From GWB2-37-7 sp049684915 (lineage in GTDB: Bacteria; Bacillota; Clostridia; Lutisporales; Lutisporaceae): a stretch of DNA of 20,399 nt. This document shows positions 1-7,654 of this stretch, in pieces. The translations under genes and the position numbers were made by a program. A model generated the notes under the pieces. The model did no database searches. It worked only from the letters and a program-made list of their open reading frames with translations, and was not told the origin of the DNA. The first letter of the stretch is position 1; every line of letters begins with the position of its first letter. The stretch spans positions 1-20,399 of the forward strand of contig JBAVGO010000107.1 in the NCBI GenBank assembly GCA_049684915.1, read 5' to 3'.

Positions 1-1
1 A

Positions 2-1795
2 ACAGCAAGCTTTAACTGGACAGAAGCAATAAGTGCGACAGGTATTAAGATACAGCAATCATTACATGGTGCAGACACATGGAGTGATTCCACAACAACT
101 GTGGCAATAGCAACAAATGCAACTTCAGCAACAGTAACAGGGTTAAGTGTAGGAACAGCATATGACTTCAGACTGGTAGTAACAGGAGGAAGCAATGCAG
201 GGAACTCGAATACTGTGGAGGTTACAACGGATATACCAGTTACAAGCATAACTGTAACAGGAGCAGGAGATGCAACAACGATAACAACGACGGCAGGAAC
301 ATTGCAAATGTCAGCGGTAGTACTTCCAGCAGATGCAACAAACCCGTCAGTAAACTGGACTGTAACAGAAACAACCGGAGCTGCAACCACAAAAGCAACC
401 ATAAATGCAGCTGGATTATTAACTGCTGCAAACAATGGAACAGTAAGGGTAATAGCAACTTCGGCAAGTAATGGAGCTATAACTGGAACAAAAGATATAA
501 CAATTACAAATAATCCTGCACCGACCCCAACCACCCCCACCGAAGATAATTCTGTTGAGGTTATTATAAACGATAAGGTGGAAAAAGTAGCAACTTCAGT
601 AACAACAACTGTTGGGGATAAAACAGTTACAACAGTAACCCTTGATGATAAAAAAATTGAGCAGAAGTTGGAAGCTGAAGGCAATAACAGTAAAGTAATA
701 ATACCTGTTCTTAATAATTCTGATGTTGTTGTTGGACAATTAAATGGGGCTACAGTAAAGAATATGGAAACAAAAGAAGCTGTGCTTGAAATAAAAACAG
801 ACAATGTTACTTATACTTTACCAGCGTCAGAGATAAATATTGATGATGTTTCATCACAAATAGGCAATCAGGTTGAACTTAAGGACATAAAAGTAAGCAT
901 AACAATTGCTAATCCTTCTCAGGATACAGTCAAGGTTATAGAGGATACAGCAAACAAGGGGAATTTTACACTTGTTGTAAAGCCTGTTGAATTTGAGATA
1001 ACCTGCACAAGCGGAGGAAAAACAATTGATGTATCTAAATTTAACGGCTATGTAGAAAGAACTGTAGCCATACCAGAAGGAATTGATCCTTCTAAAATAA
1101 CTACAGGTATAGTCTTAAATGCTGATGGTACCTTCTCACATGTTCCCACAACAATAATAGTAGTGGATGGCAAATATTATGCTAAGATAAATAGTTTGAC
1201 TAACAGTACCTATTCAGTTATTTGGAATGAATTATCTTTTAAGGATATAGAAGGACACTGGGCAAAAGACGTTGTTAACGACTTGGGTTCAAGACTTATA
1301 ATAAGCGGCGTGAATAAAGATACCTTCAGTCCAGATAAAGATATAACAAGAGCAGAATTTGCATCAATTGTAGTAAAGGCACTAGGACTTATGAGACCTG
1401 ATACAGGGAAGGTAGTATTTAGTGATGTGAAGAACAATGACTGGTACTTTGACGCTGTAAGCATTGCTTATGAGTATGGAATAGTAAAAGGCTACAATGG
1501 AGCTTTCAAACCAACGGATAAAATTACTAGAGAAGAAGCAATGGTAATGCTTTCAAGGGCTATGGAGCTAACAAAGCTAGAGAACAATTTATCCGATGAT
1601 ATGCAAAATGCTTTATTAACAAAGTTTAATGATGGAGGGCAAGTATCTGTATGGGCGAAGAATTCTGCAGCAGCTTGTCTAAATAGTAAAATAGTTGTTG
1701 GTACAGACAATAATATTTTACCAAGTCAGAATATTACAAGAGCTGAAACTGCGGTTATGATTAGAAGAATGCTCAAAACAGCAGGACTGATATAA
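2..1795 (+). CDS. SLH-domain surface protein, 5' end outside window
   Basis: The reading frame is open from the left edge, so the true start lies upstream; 597 residues are visible. The first ~78 residues look like the end of a fibronectin type III-like domain (TAYDFRLVVTGG). A bacterial Ig-like (Big2) domain follows, from VTSITVTGAG to DITITN. After a Pro/Thr linker (PAPTPTTPTE) comes an unassigned ~230-residue beta-rich segment, then three SLH repeats beginning near nt 1241 (FKDIEGHWAKDV), 1415 (FSDVKNNDWYFDAV) and 1625. The third repeat is the most divergent. SLH domains bind pyruvylated secondary cell-wall polymers, so the protein should be anchored to the outside of the wall by its C-terminus. 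The signal peptide is not visible. The first 500 bases use a very repetitive set of Ala and Thr codons (gca, aca), as is common in repetitive surface proteins. Ligand or enzymatic role is unknown. A terminator follows directly, so the gene ends its transcription unit. Confidence 0.9.
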   Translation, partial: TASFNWTEAISATGIKIQQSLHGADTWSDSTTTVAIATNATSATVTGLSVGTAYDFRLVVTGGSNAGNSNTVEVTTDIPVTSITVTGAGDATTITTTAGTLQMSAVVLPADATNPSVNWTVTETTGAATTKATINAAGLLTAANNGTVRVIATSASNGAITGTKDITITNNPAPTPTTPTEDNSVEVIINDKVEKVATSVTTTVGDKTVTTVTLDDKKIEQKLEAEGNNSKVIIPVLNNSDVVVGQLNGATVKNMETKEAVLEIKTDNVTYTLPASEINIDDVSSQIGNQVELKDIKVSITIANPSQDTVKVIEDTANKGNFTLVVKPVEFEITCTSGGKTIDVSKFNGYVERTVAIPEGIDPSKITTGIVLNADGTFSHVPTTIIVVDGKYYAKINSLTNSTYSVIWNELSFKDIEGHWAKDVVNDLGSRLIISGVNKDTFSPDKDITRAEFASIVVKALGLMRPDTGKVVFSDVKNNDWYFDAVSIAYEYGIVKGYNGAFKPTDKITREEAMVMLSRAMELTKLENNLSDDMQNALLTKFNDGGQVSVWAKNSAAACLNSKIVVGTDNNILPSQNITRAETAVMIRRMLKTAGLI

Positions 1796-1819
1796 CGAAA
1801 AGAGAATAAAGCTTTTAAG

Positions 1820-1853
1820 AGCCAGATGCATTAATTTTGCATCTGGCTTTCAA
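1820..1853 (+). terminator. Rho-independent terminator of the SLH gene
   Basis: An 11-bp perfect stem pairs agccagatgca (1820-1830) with tgcatctggct (1838-1848) around a 7-nt loop, followed by a T-containing tail. It starts 25 nt after the stop codon of the SLH gene. Confidence 0.85.
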
Positions 1854-1875
1854 TTTAAAAAGAATTATAAAGGTT

Positions 1876-1968
1876 TTATATTTTTTCTTTTTTATGAAGG
1901 AAATATATTATAGTAAAACCAGTAACAATAAACAATAACGTAAATAATGCTTCCAACCATAAGCTCAT
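1876..1968 (-). CDS. 30-residue single-span membrane peptide
   Basis: This short ORF starts with ATG at 1968 behind a perfect AGGAGG (1976-1981, spacing 7) and ends with TAA at 1876. It encodes 30 residues starting MSLWLEALFTLLFIVTG and ending FLHKKEKI. It has one hydrophobic stretch (about residues 3-23) and a Lys-rich cytoplasmic-type tail, the layout of a small single-pass membrane protein with its C-terminus inside by the positive-inside rule. It lies divergent to the DUF421 gene and faces the terminator of the SLH gene. No family is recognised. The ideal ribosome site and sensible topology argue it is translated, but length alone gives weak statistical support. Small clostridial membrane peptides include toxins of type I systems, regulators of transporters and sporulation peptides; nothing here chooses among them, and no antisense RNA gene was identified. 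Confidence 0.6.
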   Translation of the reverse strand: MSLWLEALFTLLFIVTGFTIIYFLHKKEKI

Positions 1969-2085
1969 TATAATTCCTCCTGGATATTTTAATTTTTGAA
2001 TGAATGATGCTAAAAATAGTAAAAATAGCTATATTAGATATATTGCTCAAATAAAATAAAAATAATATTCGAAAGTGAGATTATA

Positions 2086-2811
2086 ATGAAAACATTTATA
2101 GAAGTCGCTATTCAAACAGTTTTGTCATTCTTTTCAATTTTGTTTATTGCACGACTATTAGGAAGGCAACAGGTAGCACAACTAACATTGCACGAATATA
2201 TCAATGGTATTACTTTTGGTTCAATTGCAGCTACTTTAGCAACAGATACAAATCAAAAAACCTGGTCTCACTTATTGGGATTAATTCTTTTTGGTATTTT
2301 AACTTATATAATTTCATTAGTAACTATAAAAAGTAGAAAAGTATCAAAGATTATACAGGGTGAGCCTGTAATAGTTATACAGGATGGTAAAATATTAGAG
2401 AAGAACTTATTAAGATTTCATTATACTATTGATGATTTTAATCATTTACTTAGGAAGAAAGATGTGTTTGATATAACCGATGTTAAATTTGGAATACTAG
2501 AGACAACAGGGGAAATAAATGTTGTAAGGAAAGCTCAAAAAGAGAATATAAAAGCTGAGGACATGGAAATACAACCTAAACAAACAGAGCTATTAACTGA
2601 TATAATCGTAACGGGAAATATCATATACGAAAATTTAAGAAAAAGGAGATTATCAGTAAAATGGCTGGTTGGACAAATACATATGATGGGAATTAATGAT
2701 ATTAAAGATATTTTTTTTGCATCAATTGATTCAAATAATAAGCTTTATATTGATCGTATAGAAGACATGCTTCCAAAACCAACTGATATTACTGAACATA
2801 AAGATATCTAG
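2086..2811 (+). CDS. DUF421 (YetF-type) membrane protein
   Basis: This 241-residue protein has the normal length and layout of the DUF421/YetF family. The N-terminus carries about three membrane spans: residues ~5-24, a segment after the GRQQVAQLT..EYINGITFGSIAA region, and ~64-82. A cytoplasmic domain follows (GEPVIVIQDGKILEKNLL, then FGILETTGEINVVRK). The family is frequent in spore formers, and several B. subtilis members are linked to spore or stress physiology, but no biochemical function is established. The ATG at 2086 is preceded by a modest GTGAG ribosome site. The gene is monocistronic, divergent from the 30-residue peptide and convergent with the glycosylase-like gene, with only ~23 nt between stop codons. 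Family call is firm; function is unknown. Confidence 0.9.
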   Translation: MKTFIEVAIQTVLSFFSILFIARLLGRQQVAQLTLHEYINGITFGSIAATLATDTNQKTWSHLLGLILFGILTYIISLVTIKSRKVSKIIQGEPVIVIQDGKILEKNLLRFHYTIDDFNHLLRKKDVFDITDVKFGILETTGEINVVRKAQKENIKAEDMEIQPKQTELLTDIIVTGNIIYENLRKRRLSVKWLVGQIHMMGINDIKDIFFASIDSNNKLYIDRIEDMLPKPTDITEHKDI

Positions 2812-2834
2812 TAGCACGTGCCTATCTATGGCAT

Positions 2835-4031
2835 TTATCTGTTTCTGTTAAAATCGCATTGTAAACTTATATCTGTACACCCATTAAATAATGCAAATTT
2901 GTTGAGACATGAATGTAGTTTTGTATTCACATTTTGAAAGGTTTTAAACTCATCTTCAAGCCATATGTTTTTGACAATCAGCACCTTATTTTTCTTGTCA
3001 TTTTGGATTTCAATTCTACCGATGAAATTTTCACCGTAAAGTATAGGCAAAACATAATAACCATATTTACGATTGATTACAGGAGTATATATTTCCCACT
3101 TATAATCAAAATTAAATATAGCTTTAATCAATCTTCTATCCCACATCATATTGTCTAGAGGAGCAATAAATTCCATACGCTTCTTTAGTTTGGGGTCATC
3201 CAAAATTGTTTCTATCAATGCTTTATCTGAGGATAAACAATAAAATGTATCTGATATATTTTCTATATTTATAGGTATAACTTTCTCTTCATTAAGTAAC
3301 ATTTCAAATATATTATTACGCCTATAAGCTTTCAAATCATCAATGTTAAGCCATGCATCAGAAGGTTTGTTCCAGAGTAATCCTACAGCTCCAATTCTTC
3401 TCTGAACACGCCATTTCATATATTCCTCATCAGTCCTATTTGGATCACTAGCACTAAGAATTTCTTTTGGCAAATGATCTTCTGTAATAGCATAATGTTT
3501 GAAAGTTCCTTTTTTATGATGGATAATTAAATCACCACGAAAATACATAGTTTCAAGTGTTGCACGAGATAAAGATGTGGGATTCCATGCCCAGTCAACG
3601 GTTTCTTTTAAATTAATATCCTTTGATGAAGCAAATTTCTTTTCTCTAATACATTCCATTACTTCATTAGCAACAGCATTTATCACATCATGACTTCTGC
3701 CGTAAAGTTTATGTGATTCACGTATGCGAAGAAAATACTTCCAGTCCTCAGTAAGGAATATAGACATGTTTTTATCAAAATAATCTATAAGCTTTCTATC
3801 TTGATACAAAAGCTTATAAAGCATTTCCTTATTAAATCCTTTTACCCTTGATTGTAAGACTAATTCTGCATTTTTACCGCAAACATTGATAGGATCAAAC
3901 TGAATACAGCCTGATTGTTTTATGTATTCACATATTCCTTGTTCCTTAGCAAACTTATAATTATCAATTAGTCCTTGCTTCATCAAGATGAATTGGCGTG
4001 CTTGTTTATTAGTAAAAATATATTGTTGCAA
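2835..4031 (-). CDS. YcaQ/AlkZ-like DNA glycosylase (winged-helix, HTH_42)
   Basis: The 398-residue product matches the HTH_42 family, whose characterised members AlkZ and E. coli YcaQ (AlkX) are DNA glycosylases that remove bulky alkylated purines and unhook interstrand crosslinks. The signature region IQFDPINVCGKNAELVLQSR (residues ~43-62) includes Q-F-D at 44-46. This corresponds to the catalytic Q-phi-D type seen in YcaQ rather than the Q-phi-Q of Streptomyces AlkZ. Family blocks downstream are also present: MKWRVQRRIGAVGLLW, FIAPLDNMMWDRRLI, and YGYYVLPILYG with GRIE. The start is TTG at 4031, chosen because GGAGG lies seven bases upstream. It has no operon partner. The role in alkylation or crosslink repair is inferred from family and motif; members also occur as generic winged-helix proteins without assayed activity. 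Confidence 0.85.
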   Translation of the reverse strand: MQQYIFTNKQARQFILMKQGLIDNYKFAKEQGICEYIKQSGCIQFDPINVCGKNAELVLQSRVKGFNKEMLYKLLYQDRKLIDYFDKNMSIFLTEDWKYFLRIRESHKLYGRSHDVINAVANEVMECIREKKFASSKDINLKETVDWAWNPTSLSRATLETMYFRGDLIIHHKKGTFKHYAITEDHLPKEILSASDPNRTDEEYMKWRVQRRIGAVGLLWNKPSDAWLNIDDLKAYRRNNIFEMLLNEEKVIPINIENISDTFYCLSSDKALIETILDDPKLKKRMEFIAPLDNMMWDRRLIKAIFNFDYKWEIYTPVINRKYGYYVLPILYGENFIGRIEIQNDKKNKVLIVKNIWLEDEFKTFQNVNTKLHSCLNKFALFNGCTDISLQCDFNRNR

Positions 4032-4170
4032 TCAAATACCTCCAGTATCTAAAAAGTCATCAGTATCCTTACTCCTATCATATAAATATTATATCGTTTA
4101 CTATTATAAAATACAATTAATCAAGGACTTGCTGTTTACCTATACCAGCTTAATATGATGTAGATTATAC

Positions 4171-4200
4171 TTAAAATTTAGTAACACAAAATACTATAAC
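4171..4200 (+). promoter_or_regulatory. Possible promoter of the NiCo riboswitch RNA
   Basis: A TTAAAA (4171-4176) and a TATAAC (4195-4200) are separated by 18 bp and would start RNA just before the P1 stem of the riboswitch. The match to the sigma-A consensus is partial, so this is a candidate only. Confidence 0.4.
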
Positions 4201-4210
4201 AGCATATATT

Positions 4211-4300
4211 AGTAATAGAGCAGGCGATGTGTCTTTTAGTGAGACGTGTGGGGCTGGGCTGGAATACCAGCAACAGGTAAAAACCTGTGGGACTATAATT
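4211..4300 (+). ncRNA. NiCo riboswitch (czcD motif) aptamer
   Basis: The segment has the core of the NiCo (Ni2+/Co2+) riboswitch: GAGCAGGC (4218-4225), GGGCTGG (4254-4262 region), CAGCAACAGGT (4268-4278) and ACCTGTGGGAC (4283-4293). Four helices can be drawn. P1 pairs 4211-4218 with 4293-4300 with one mismatch. P2 is an 8-bp helix with wobbles around 4227-4249. P3 is GCTGG/CCAGC closed by AATA. P4 is ACAGGT/ACCTGT closed by AAAA. In the known class, metal binding stabilises the four-way junction and prevents terminator formation, turning on metal efflux genes. The 3' arm of P4 and P1 here are also the 5' arm of the terminator, which gives the expected switch. It sits directly before a cation diffusion facilitator gene, the usual target. 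Confidence 0.9.
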
Positions 4301-4326
4301 TATTATAGCCTCACAGGTTTTTATTA
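4280..4326 (+). terminator. Riboswitch expression-platform terminator
   Basis: A long hairpin pairs 4280-4298 (aaaacctgtgggactataa) with 4303-4322 (ttatag..cacaggtttt), with one mismatch and one G-U pair, and ends in a T run. Its 5' arm overlaps P4 and P1 of the NiCo aptamer, so aptamer folding and termination exclude each other; metal should allow read-through into the transporter gene. Confidence 0.88.
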
Positions 4327-4344
4327 TGAGTAGGGGGGATTTTT

Positions 4345-5238
4345 ATGCAAAGGGAATTATATAGAGGTCAAGAAGCAAGAAAAATAACACTAATTGGATT
4401 TTGGGTGAATGCAGTATTAGCTGTTTTCAAAGTATTAGCTGGTATAATTGGGAATAGTGGAGCTATGATTGCAGATAGTGTTCATTCACTATCGGATTTT
4501 TTAACAGATATAGTAGTGTTAATTGGGTTTAAATTAACTGAAAAACCAGAAGATGATTGCCATAATTATGGGCATGAAAAATATGAAACCTTAGTCACAG
4601 TAATAATAAGTATTTTTCTAGGGATTGTAGGATTTGAAATATTAAAATCTGGGATAGTAAATATTATTACTGTAATAAAAGGTAGTACATTGACTAAACC
4701 AGGGGTTATTGCTTTGATTGCAGCTGTAGTTTCAATAGTGGTTAAGGAATTACTTTATCGTTATACAATTGTTGTCGGGAATAAAATAAACAGCTCTGCA
4801 GTAAAGGCAAATGCTTGGCATCATAGGTCGGATGCCTTTTCATCAATTGGAACTCTAATAGGAATTGGAGGAGCAATTGTTTTAGGAGAAAAATGGACGA
4901 TACTTGATCCAATTGCTTCAGTAATTGTTAGTATCTTTATTTTTAAGGTTGCTGTAGATATTTTTATACCAGCGGTAAATGAATTGATGGAATCATCTTT
5001 AAGTAAAGATGAAATAGAACATATACGAAATATTATTATATGTAATAATAAAGTTTTAAATTTCCATAATCTTAGAACAAGGAGAATCGGAACAAAAGCA
5101 GCAATTGAGTTTCACATATTATTAGATTCTAGTGCCGATTTAAGATCAGCACATGATGTTGCCACTGAAATAGAACAAGAACTAAAAACAAGCTTTAACG
5201 AAGAAAGCATAATCACTATTCATGTGGAGCCCCTATAA
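4345..5238 (+). CDS. Cation diffusion facilitator, probable Ni/Co efflux
   Basis: This 297-residue protein is a cation diffusion facilitator with six predicted membrane spans and a cytoplasmic C-terminal domain. The transport-site motifs are intact: H47-x3-D51 with D44 in span 2 (ADSVHSLSDFLTD) and H159-x3-D163 in span 5 (AWHHRSDAFSS). Family members export divalent metal ions in exchange for protons. The metal cannot be read from the motif alone, but the NiCo riboswitch directly upstream indicates Ni2+ and/or Co2+ detoxification. The start at 4345 has a GGGGGG-type ribosome site four to nine bases upstream, just after the regulatory terminator. His residues in the C-terminal domain (H241, H257, H270, H293) could contribute to metal sensing. 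Its stop codon is followed by a dispersed repeat copy (5239-5277). Confidence 0.92.
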   Translation: MQRELYRGQEARKITLIGFWVNAVLAVFKVLAGIIGNSGAMIADSVHSLSDFLTDIVVLIGFKLTEKPEDDCHNYGHEKYETLVTVIISIFLGIVGFEILKSGIVNIITVIKGSTLTKPGVIALIAAVVSIVVKELLYRYTIVVGNKINSSAVKANAWHHRSDAFSSIGTLIGIGGAIVLGEKWTILDPIASVIVSIFIFKVAVDIFIPAVNELMESSLSKDEIEHIRNIIICNNKVLNFHNLRTRRIGTKAAIEFHILLDSSADLRSAHDVATEIEQELKTSFNEESIITIHVEPL

Positions 5239-5277
5239 GCAGTGGGGATGGGTTGGAGTGCCCCCCTTCTGGTGTAC
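5239..5277 (+). repeat. Dispersed 39-bp repeat, copy 1
   Basis: This stretch starts directly after the stop codon of the transporter gene and is 33/39 identical, without gaps, to 8575-8613 after another gene. Conserved blocks are gcagt, gggatgg, ttggagtg, ccc, ttctggt and tac. In this copy TGGAGTGCC (5254-5262) is mirrored by GGCACTCCA at 5341-5349, giving a 96-bp unit bounded by a 9-bp inverted repeat. Function is unknown; it could be a small mobile element remnant or a structured 3' untranslated region. Confidence 0.6.
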
Positions 5278-5303
5278 CCAAGCGTTTTATTATCGCTATA
5301 GAG

Positions 5304-5344
5304 TATAGCTGAGTTATTGCTTTGAGAGCTTGTCATTGATGGCA
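5304..5344 (+). repeat. Intergenic match to the interrupted site in yyaL
   Basis: These 41 bases align without gaps to 14071-14111 with 32 identities. The match covers tatagctga, a diverged middle, then tttgaga and cttgtcattg. The aligned part includes the 18-nt insert of the thioredoxin-domain gene and both of its flanks. The stretch lies between two convergent genes and inside the inverted-repeat-bounded unit 5254-5349. It carries no open reading frame of its own. Confidence 0.6.
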
Positions 5345-5355
5345 CTCCAGTTACT

Positions 5356-6948
5356 TTAACTAAGGTTTTCTTTTATGATTCTAGGGCTCATCCAGCGCAT
5401 CAAGTTTAATTTCGAGCCTGCTTTATCATTAGTGCCCGATAACCTGGAACCGCCAAAAGGTTGCTGCCCTACTACTGCTCCTGTTGGTCTATCATTTATG
5501 TAAAAATTACCTGCAGTATGAACCAATTCTATTACAGCTGTTTCTATTGCATATCTATCACTTGCATATATTGAACCTGTGAGCCCATATTTAGATGTAT
5601 TATCGCACAGCTTAAGTGTATTTAAGTAATACGCATCCTCGTATATATATATTGTTAAGACTGGCCCGAATATTTCCTCTTCCATAGTCTTGAAATGCGG
5701 ATTGTTAGTTAATATAATGGTAGGTTCTATGAAGTAACCTATACTATCATCACATTTGCCTCCAAACAGTATTTCTGCCTCTGTGGAATTCTTAGAAAAC
5801 TCAATATAACTCTTTATTGTGTCAAAAGCTTTTTTATCGATAACTGCTCCCATAAAATTGTTGAAATCTTCTACATCGCCAATCCTTGTATTATTAACTT
5901 TTTCTAACAAGTTTTCCTTAATGGATGGCCATATGCTCCTTGCAATATATGCACGGGATGCTGCTGAGCATTTTTGTCCTTGATATTCAAAAGCTCCCTC
6001 AAGAAGACCATTTGATACAGCTTCTAAATTAGCAGAAGGGTGAGCAATAATATAGTTTTTACCTCCTGTTTCTCCTACAATTCTCGGAAAGGTTTTATAA
6101 TTAGATATATTATTTCCCATCGTTTTCCACATATCTTGGAATACTTTTGTTGAACCAGTAAAATGTATGCCACTTAGGTTTTTGTTAACCATAACAGTAT
6201 TACTTATATCTTTAGGATTCCCTGGAATAAAGTTTATAACACCAGCTGGTAATCCTGCTTCTTGAAATAATCTATATACTACATATGATGAATAAACTGC
6301 ATTAGATGCAGGCTTCCATAACACAGTATTACCAGCTATTGCTGGGGCTCCAACCAGATTACTGCCTATAGCAGTAAAATTAAAAGGAGATATGGCAAAA
6401 ATAAATCCCTCAAGGGGTCTGTATTCTATTTTGTTAATAAGGGCATTTGTAGATATCGGCTGTTCACTATATATCTGATGTAAACAAGCTGCATTATATC
6501 TCAAAAAATCAATTAATTCACAAGCTGAATCTATTTCTGCTTGTTTATAGGTTTTACTCTGGGAAAGCATAGTAGCTGCATTAAGTTTTGCCCTCCAAGA
6601 TCCTGCTGCTAATCCAGCAGCTTTTAAAAATATAGCGACTCTAGATTCCCAAGGTAACCTTTCCCATTTGATTTTTGCTTTTAGTGCTTCTTCAATAGCC
6701 ATTTCAACTTCTTCTTTTCCTGCTTTATGGTATTCTCCAATGACTTTTTTATTATCATGAGGAATAATACATTGCCCTTTATTGCCAGTTCGAATTTCCC
6801 TACCACCTATTATAATAGGTATATCAAGAAATGAGCTTTTTAAATGTGATAATTCAGTCTCAAGCTCCGTCCTTTCAGAACTCCCAGGCAAATACTTTAA
6901 TACTTTTTCGTTTTTAAAATTTAATTCTTTTGAAATACTATTATTCAT
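5356..6948 (-). CDS. 1-pyrroline-5-carboxylate dehydrogenase
   Basis: The 530-residue enzyme belongs to the aldehyde dehydrogenase superfamily and resembles the ALDH4/P5C dehydrogenase branch, which oxidises glutamate-gamma-semialdehyde to glutamate with NAD+ in proline, ornithine or arginine catabolism. Visible active-site elements are SPFNF with N190, WKP with K212, GSTKVF (265-270), VGETGGKN with general base E293, GQKCSAASR with catalytic C327, and EEIFGPVL (424-431). A C-terminal ALDH4-like block, GQQPFGGSRLSGTNDKAG, is present. The N-terminal leader (YLPGSSERTELETEL) also fits ALDH4. The ATG at 6948 follows an AAGGAG site. It lies 15 nt downstream of an Lrp-type regulator on the same strand, so the pair is probably one amino-acid-responsive operon. 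No proline dehydrogenase gene is in the window, so the semialdehyde source is not shown. Confidence 0.93.
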   Translation of the reverse strand: MNNSISKELNFKNEKVLKYLPGSSERTELETELSHLKSSFLDIPIIIGGREIRTGNKGQCIIPHDNKKVIGEYHKAGKEEVEMAIEEALKAKIKWERLPWESRVAIFLKAAGLAAGSWRAKLNAATMLSQSKTYKQAEIDSACELIDFLRYNAACLHQIYSEQPISTNALINKIEYRPLEGFIFAISPFNFTAIGSNLVGAPAIAGNTVLWKPASNAVYSSYVVYRLFQEAGLPAGVINFIPGNPKDISNTVMVNKNLSGIHFTGSTKVFQDMWKTMGNNISNYKTFPRIVGETGGKNYIIAHPSANLEAVSNGLLEGAFEYQGQKCSAASRAYIARSIWPSIKENLLEKVNNTRIGDVEDFNNFMGAVIDKKAFDTIKSYIEFSKNSTEAEILFGGKCDDSIGYFIEPTIILTNNPHFKTMEEEIFGPVLTIYIYEDAYYLNTLKLCDNTSKYGLTGSIYASDRYAIETAVIELVHTAGNFYINDRPTGAVVGQQPFGGSRLSGTNDKAGSKLNLMRWMSPRIIKENLS

Positions 6949-6963
6949 AGGTTGAAATCTCCT

Positions 6964-7410
6964 TTATAATTGTTGGTTTTTATTTACTTCTGATAATATA
7001 AGCATTGTGAAAGTATCTAGCATACCGTCAATCTTTAACAGCGCATCATGAAGTAAAGTTATTTGCTCTGTTAAGCCTGCTCTCATTTTAAGCATTATGC
7101 ACCATTGCCCAGTAATTCTATAGCATTTTTCAATCGTTAGTCCCTCAATCTTAATATTTATCACTTGCTCCATAATTGCATTAAAGTCCTGTGTTCTCAC
7201 ATTCATGAATACGATAGCTCTTATGACCTGACCTGCCTTACTCCAATTGATTTCTGTGCTATAGCCTTTTATTATATTATTTTGTTCTAGCTTGGATACT
7301 CTTTGATGTATCGCAGGTCTTGATATATTAAGCCTTTTACCCATTTCTTCATGGGACATTCTACCGTTACTTTCTAAAAGCTCTAAAATCTTTATATCCA
7401 GTTCGTCCAT
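6964..7410 (-). CDS. Lrp/AsnC family transcriptional regulator
   Basis: The 148-residue protein has the normal size and two-part form of Lrp/AsnC regulators. Residues 1-~50 are a winged helix-turn-helix (LDIKILELLESNGRMSHEEM, then ISRPAIHQRVSKLEQNNIIKGY). A RAM-type alpha/beta ligand-binding and oligomerisation domain follows (residues ~60-140, with ITGQWCIMLKM). Such proteins bind DNA as octamers or similar assemblies and respond to amino acids. The ATG at 7410 has an excellent AAGGAGG site. It is first in an operon with the P5C dehydrogenase gene, so it likely controls that catabolic step and itself. A palindrome over its promoter (7463-7501) is a candidate binding site. The effector, possibly proline or another member of that pathway, is inference. 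Confidence 0.92.
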   Translation of the reverse strand: MDELDIKILELLESNGRMSHEEMGKRLNISRPAIHQRVSKLEQNNIIKGYSTEINWSKAGQVIRAIVFMNVRTQDFNAIMEQVINIKIEGLTIEKCYRITGQWCIMLKMRAGLTEQITLLHDALLKIDGMLDTFTMLILSEVNKNQQL

Positions 7411-7457
7411 AAAATCATCCTCCTTTTGATTACTATAATATATTAAAACTCCTTAAT

Positions 7458-7501
7458 ATTATACTATTAGTTTAGTATTGAGGAAAAATACTACTAATAG
7501 T
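7458..7501 (-). promoter_or_regulatory. Promoter with palindromic operator for the Lrp operon
   Basis: On the minus strand a TATAAT (7458-7463) lies ~48 nt upstream of the Lrp start codon. Immediately upstream, 7463-7501 is a long inverted repeat: ACTATTAGT plus AGTATT against AATACT plus ACTAATAGT, with a 2-nt bulge and an A-rich centre. It covers the place of the -35 element, for which no good hexamer exists. The position suits autoregulation or activation by the adjacent Lrp protein. Confidence 0.55.
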
Positions 7502-7654
7502 CATAAATACATGTGGAACACAAAAGAGAAATGAAGAGTTGACAAACGAAACGTCCATATAGATCAAGGGATAGGTGAAAACACTGAGAACATTTTTTAT
7601 ATTGCATTAATATAATGATAGAGTAAGCAATTTTTTTATGAATGGAGGTTCTAT

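Noticed and set aside
240..467. Minus-strand Leu-rich 75-codon ORF
   Set aside because: It mirrors the gca/aca codon repeats of the SLH protein and is low-complexity antisense sequence.
5304..5344. Remnant of a second yyaL gene
   Set aside because: The similarity is limited to ~41 bases around the insert and does not extend into the conserved coding sequence on either side; two stops lie in the matching frame.
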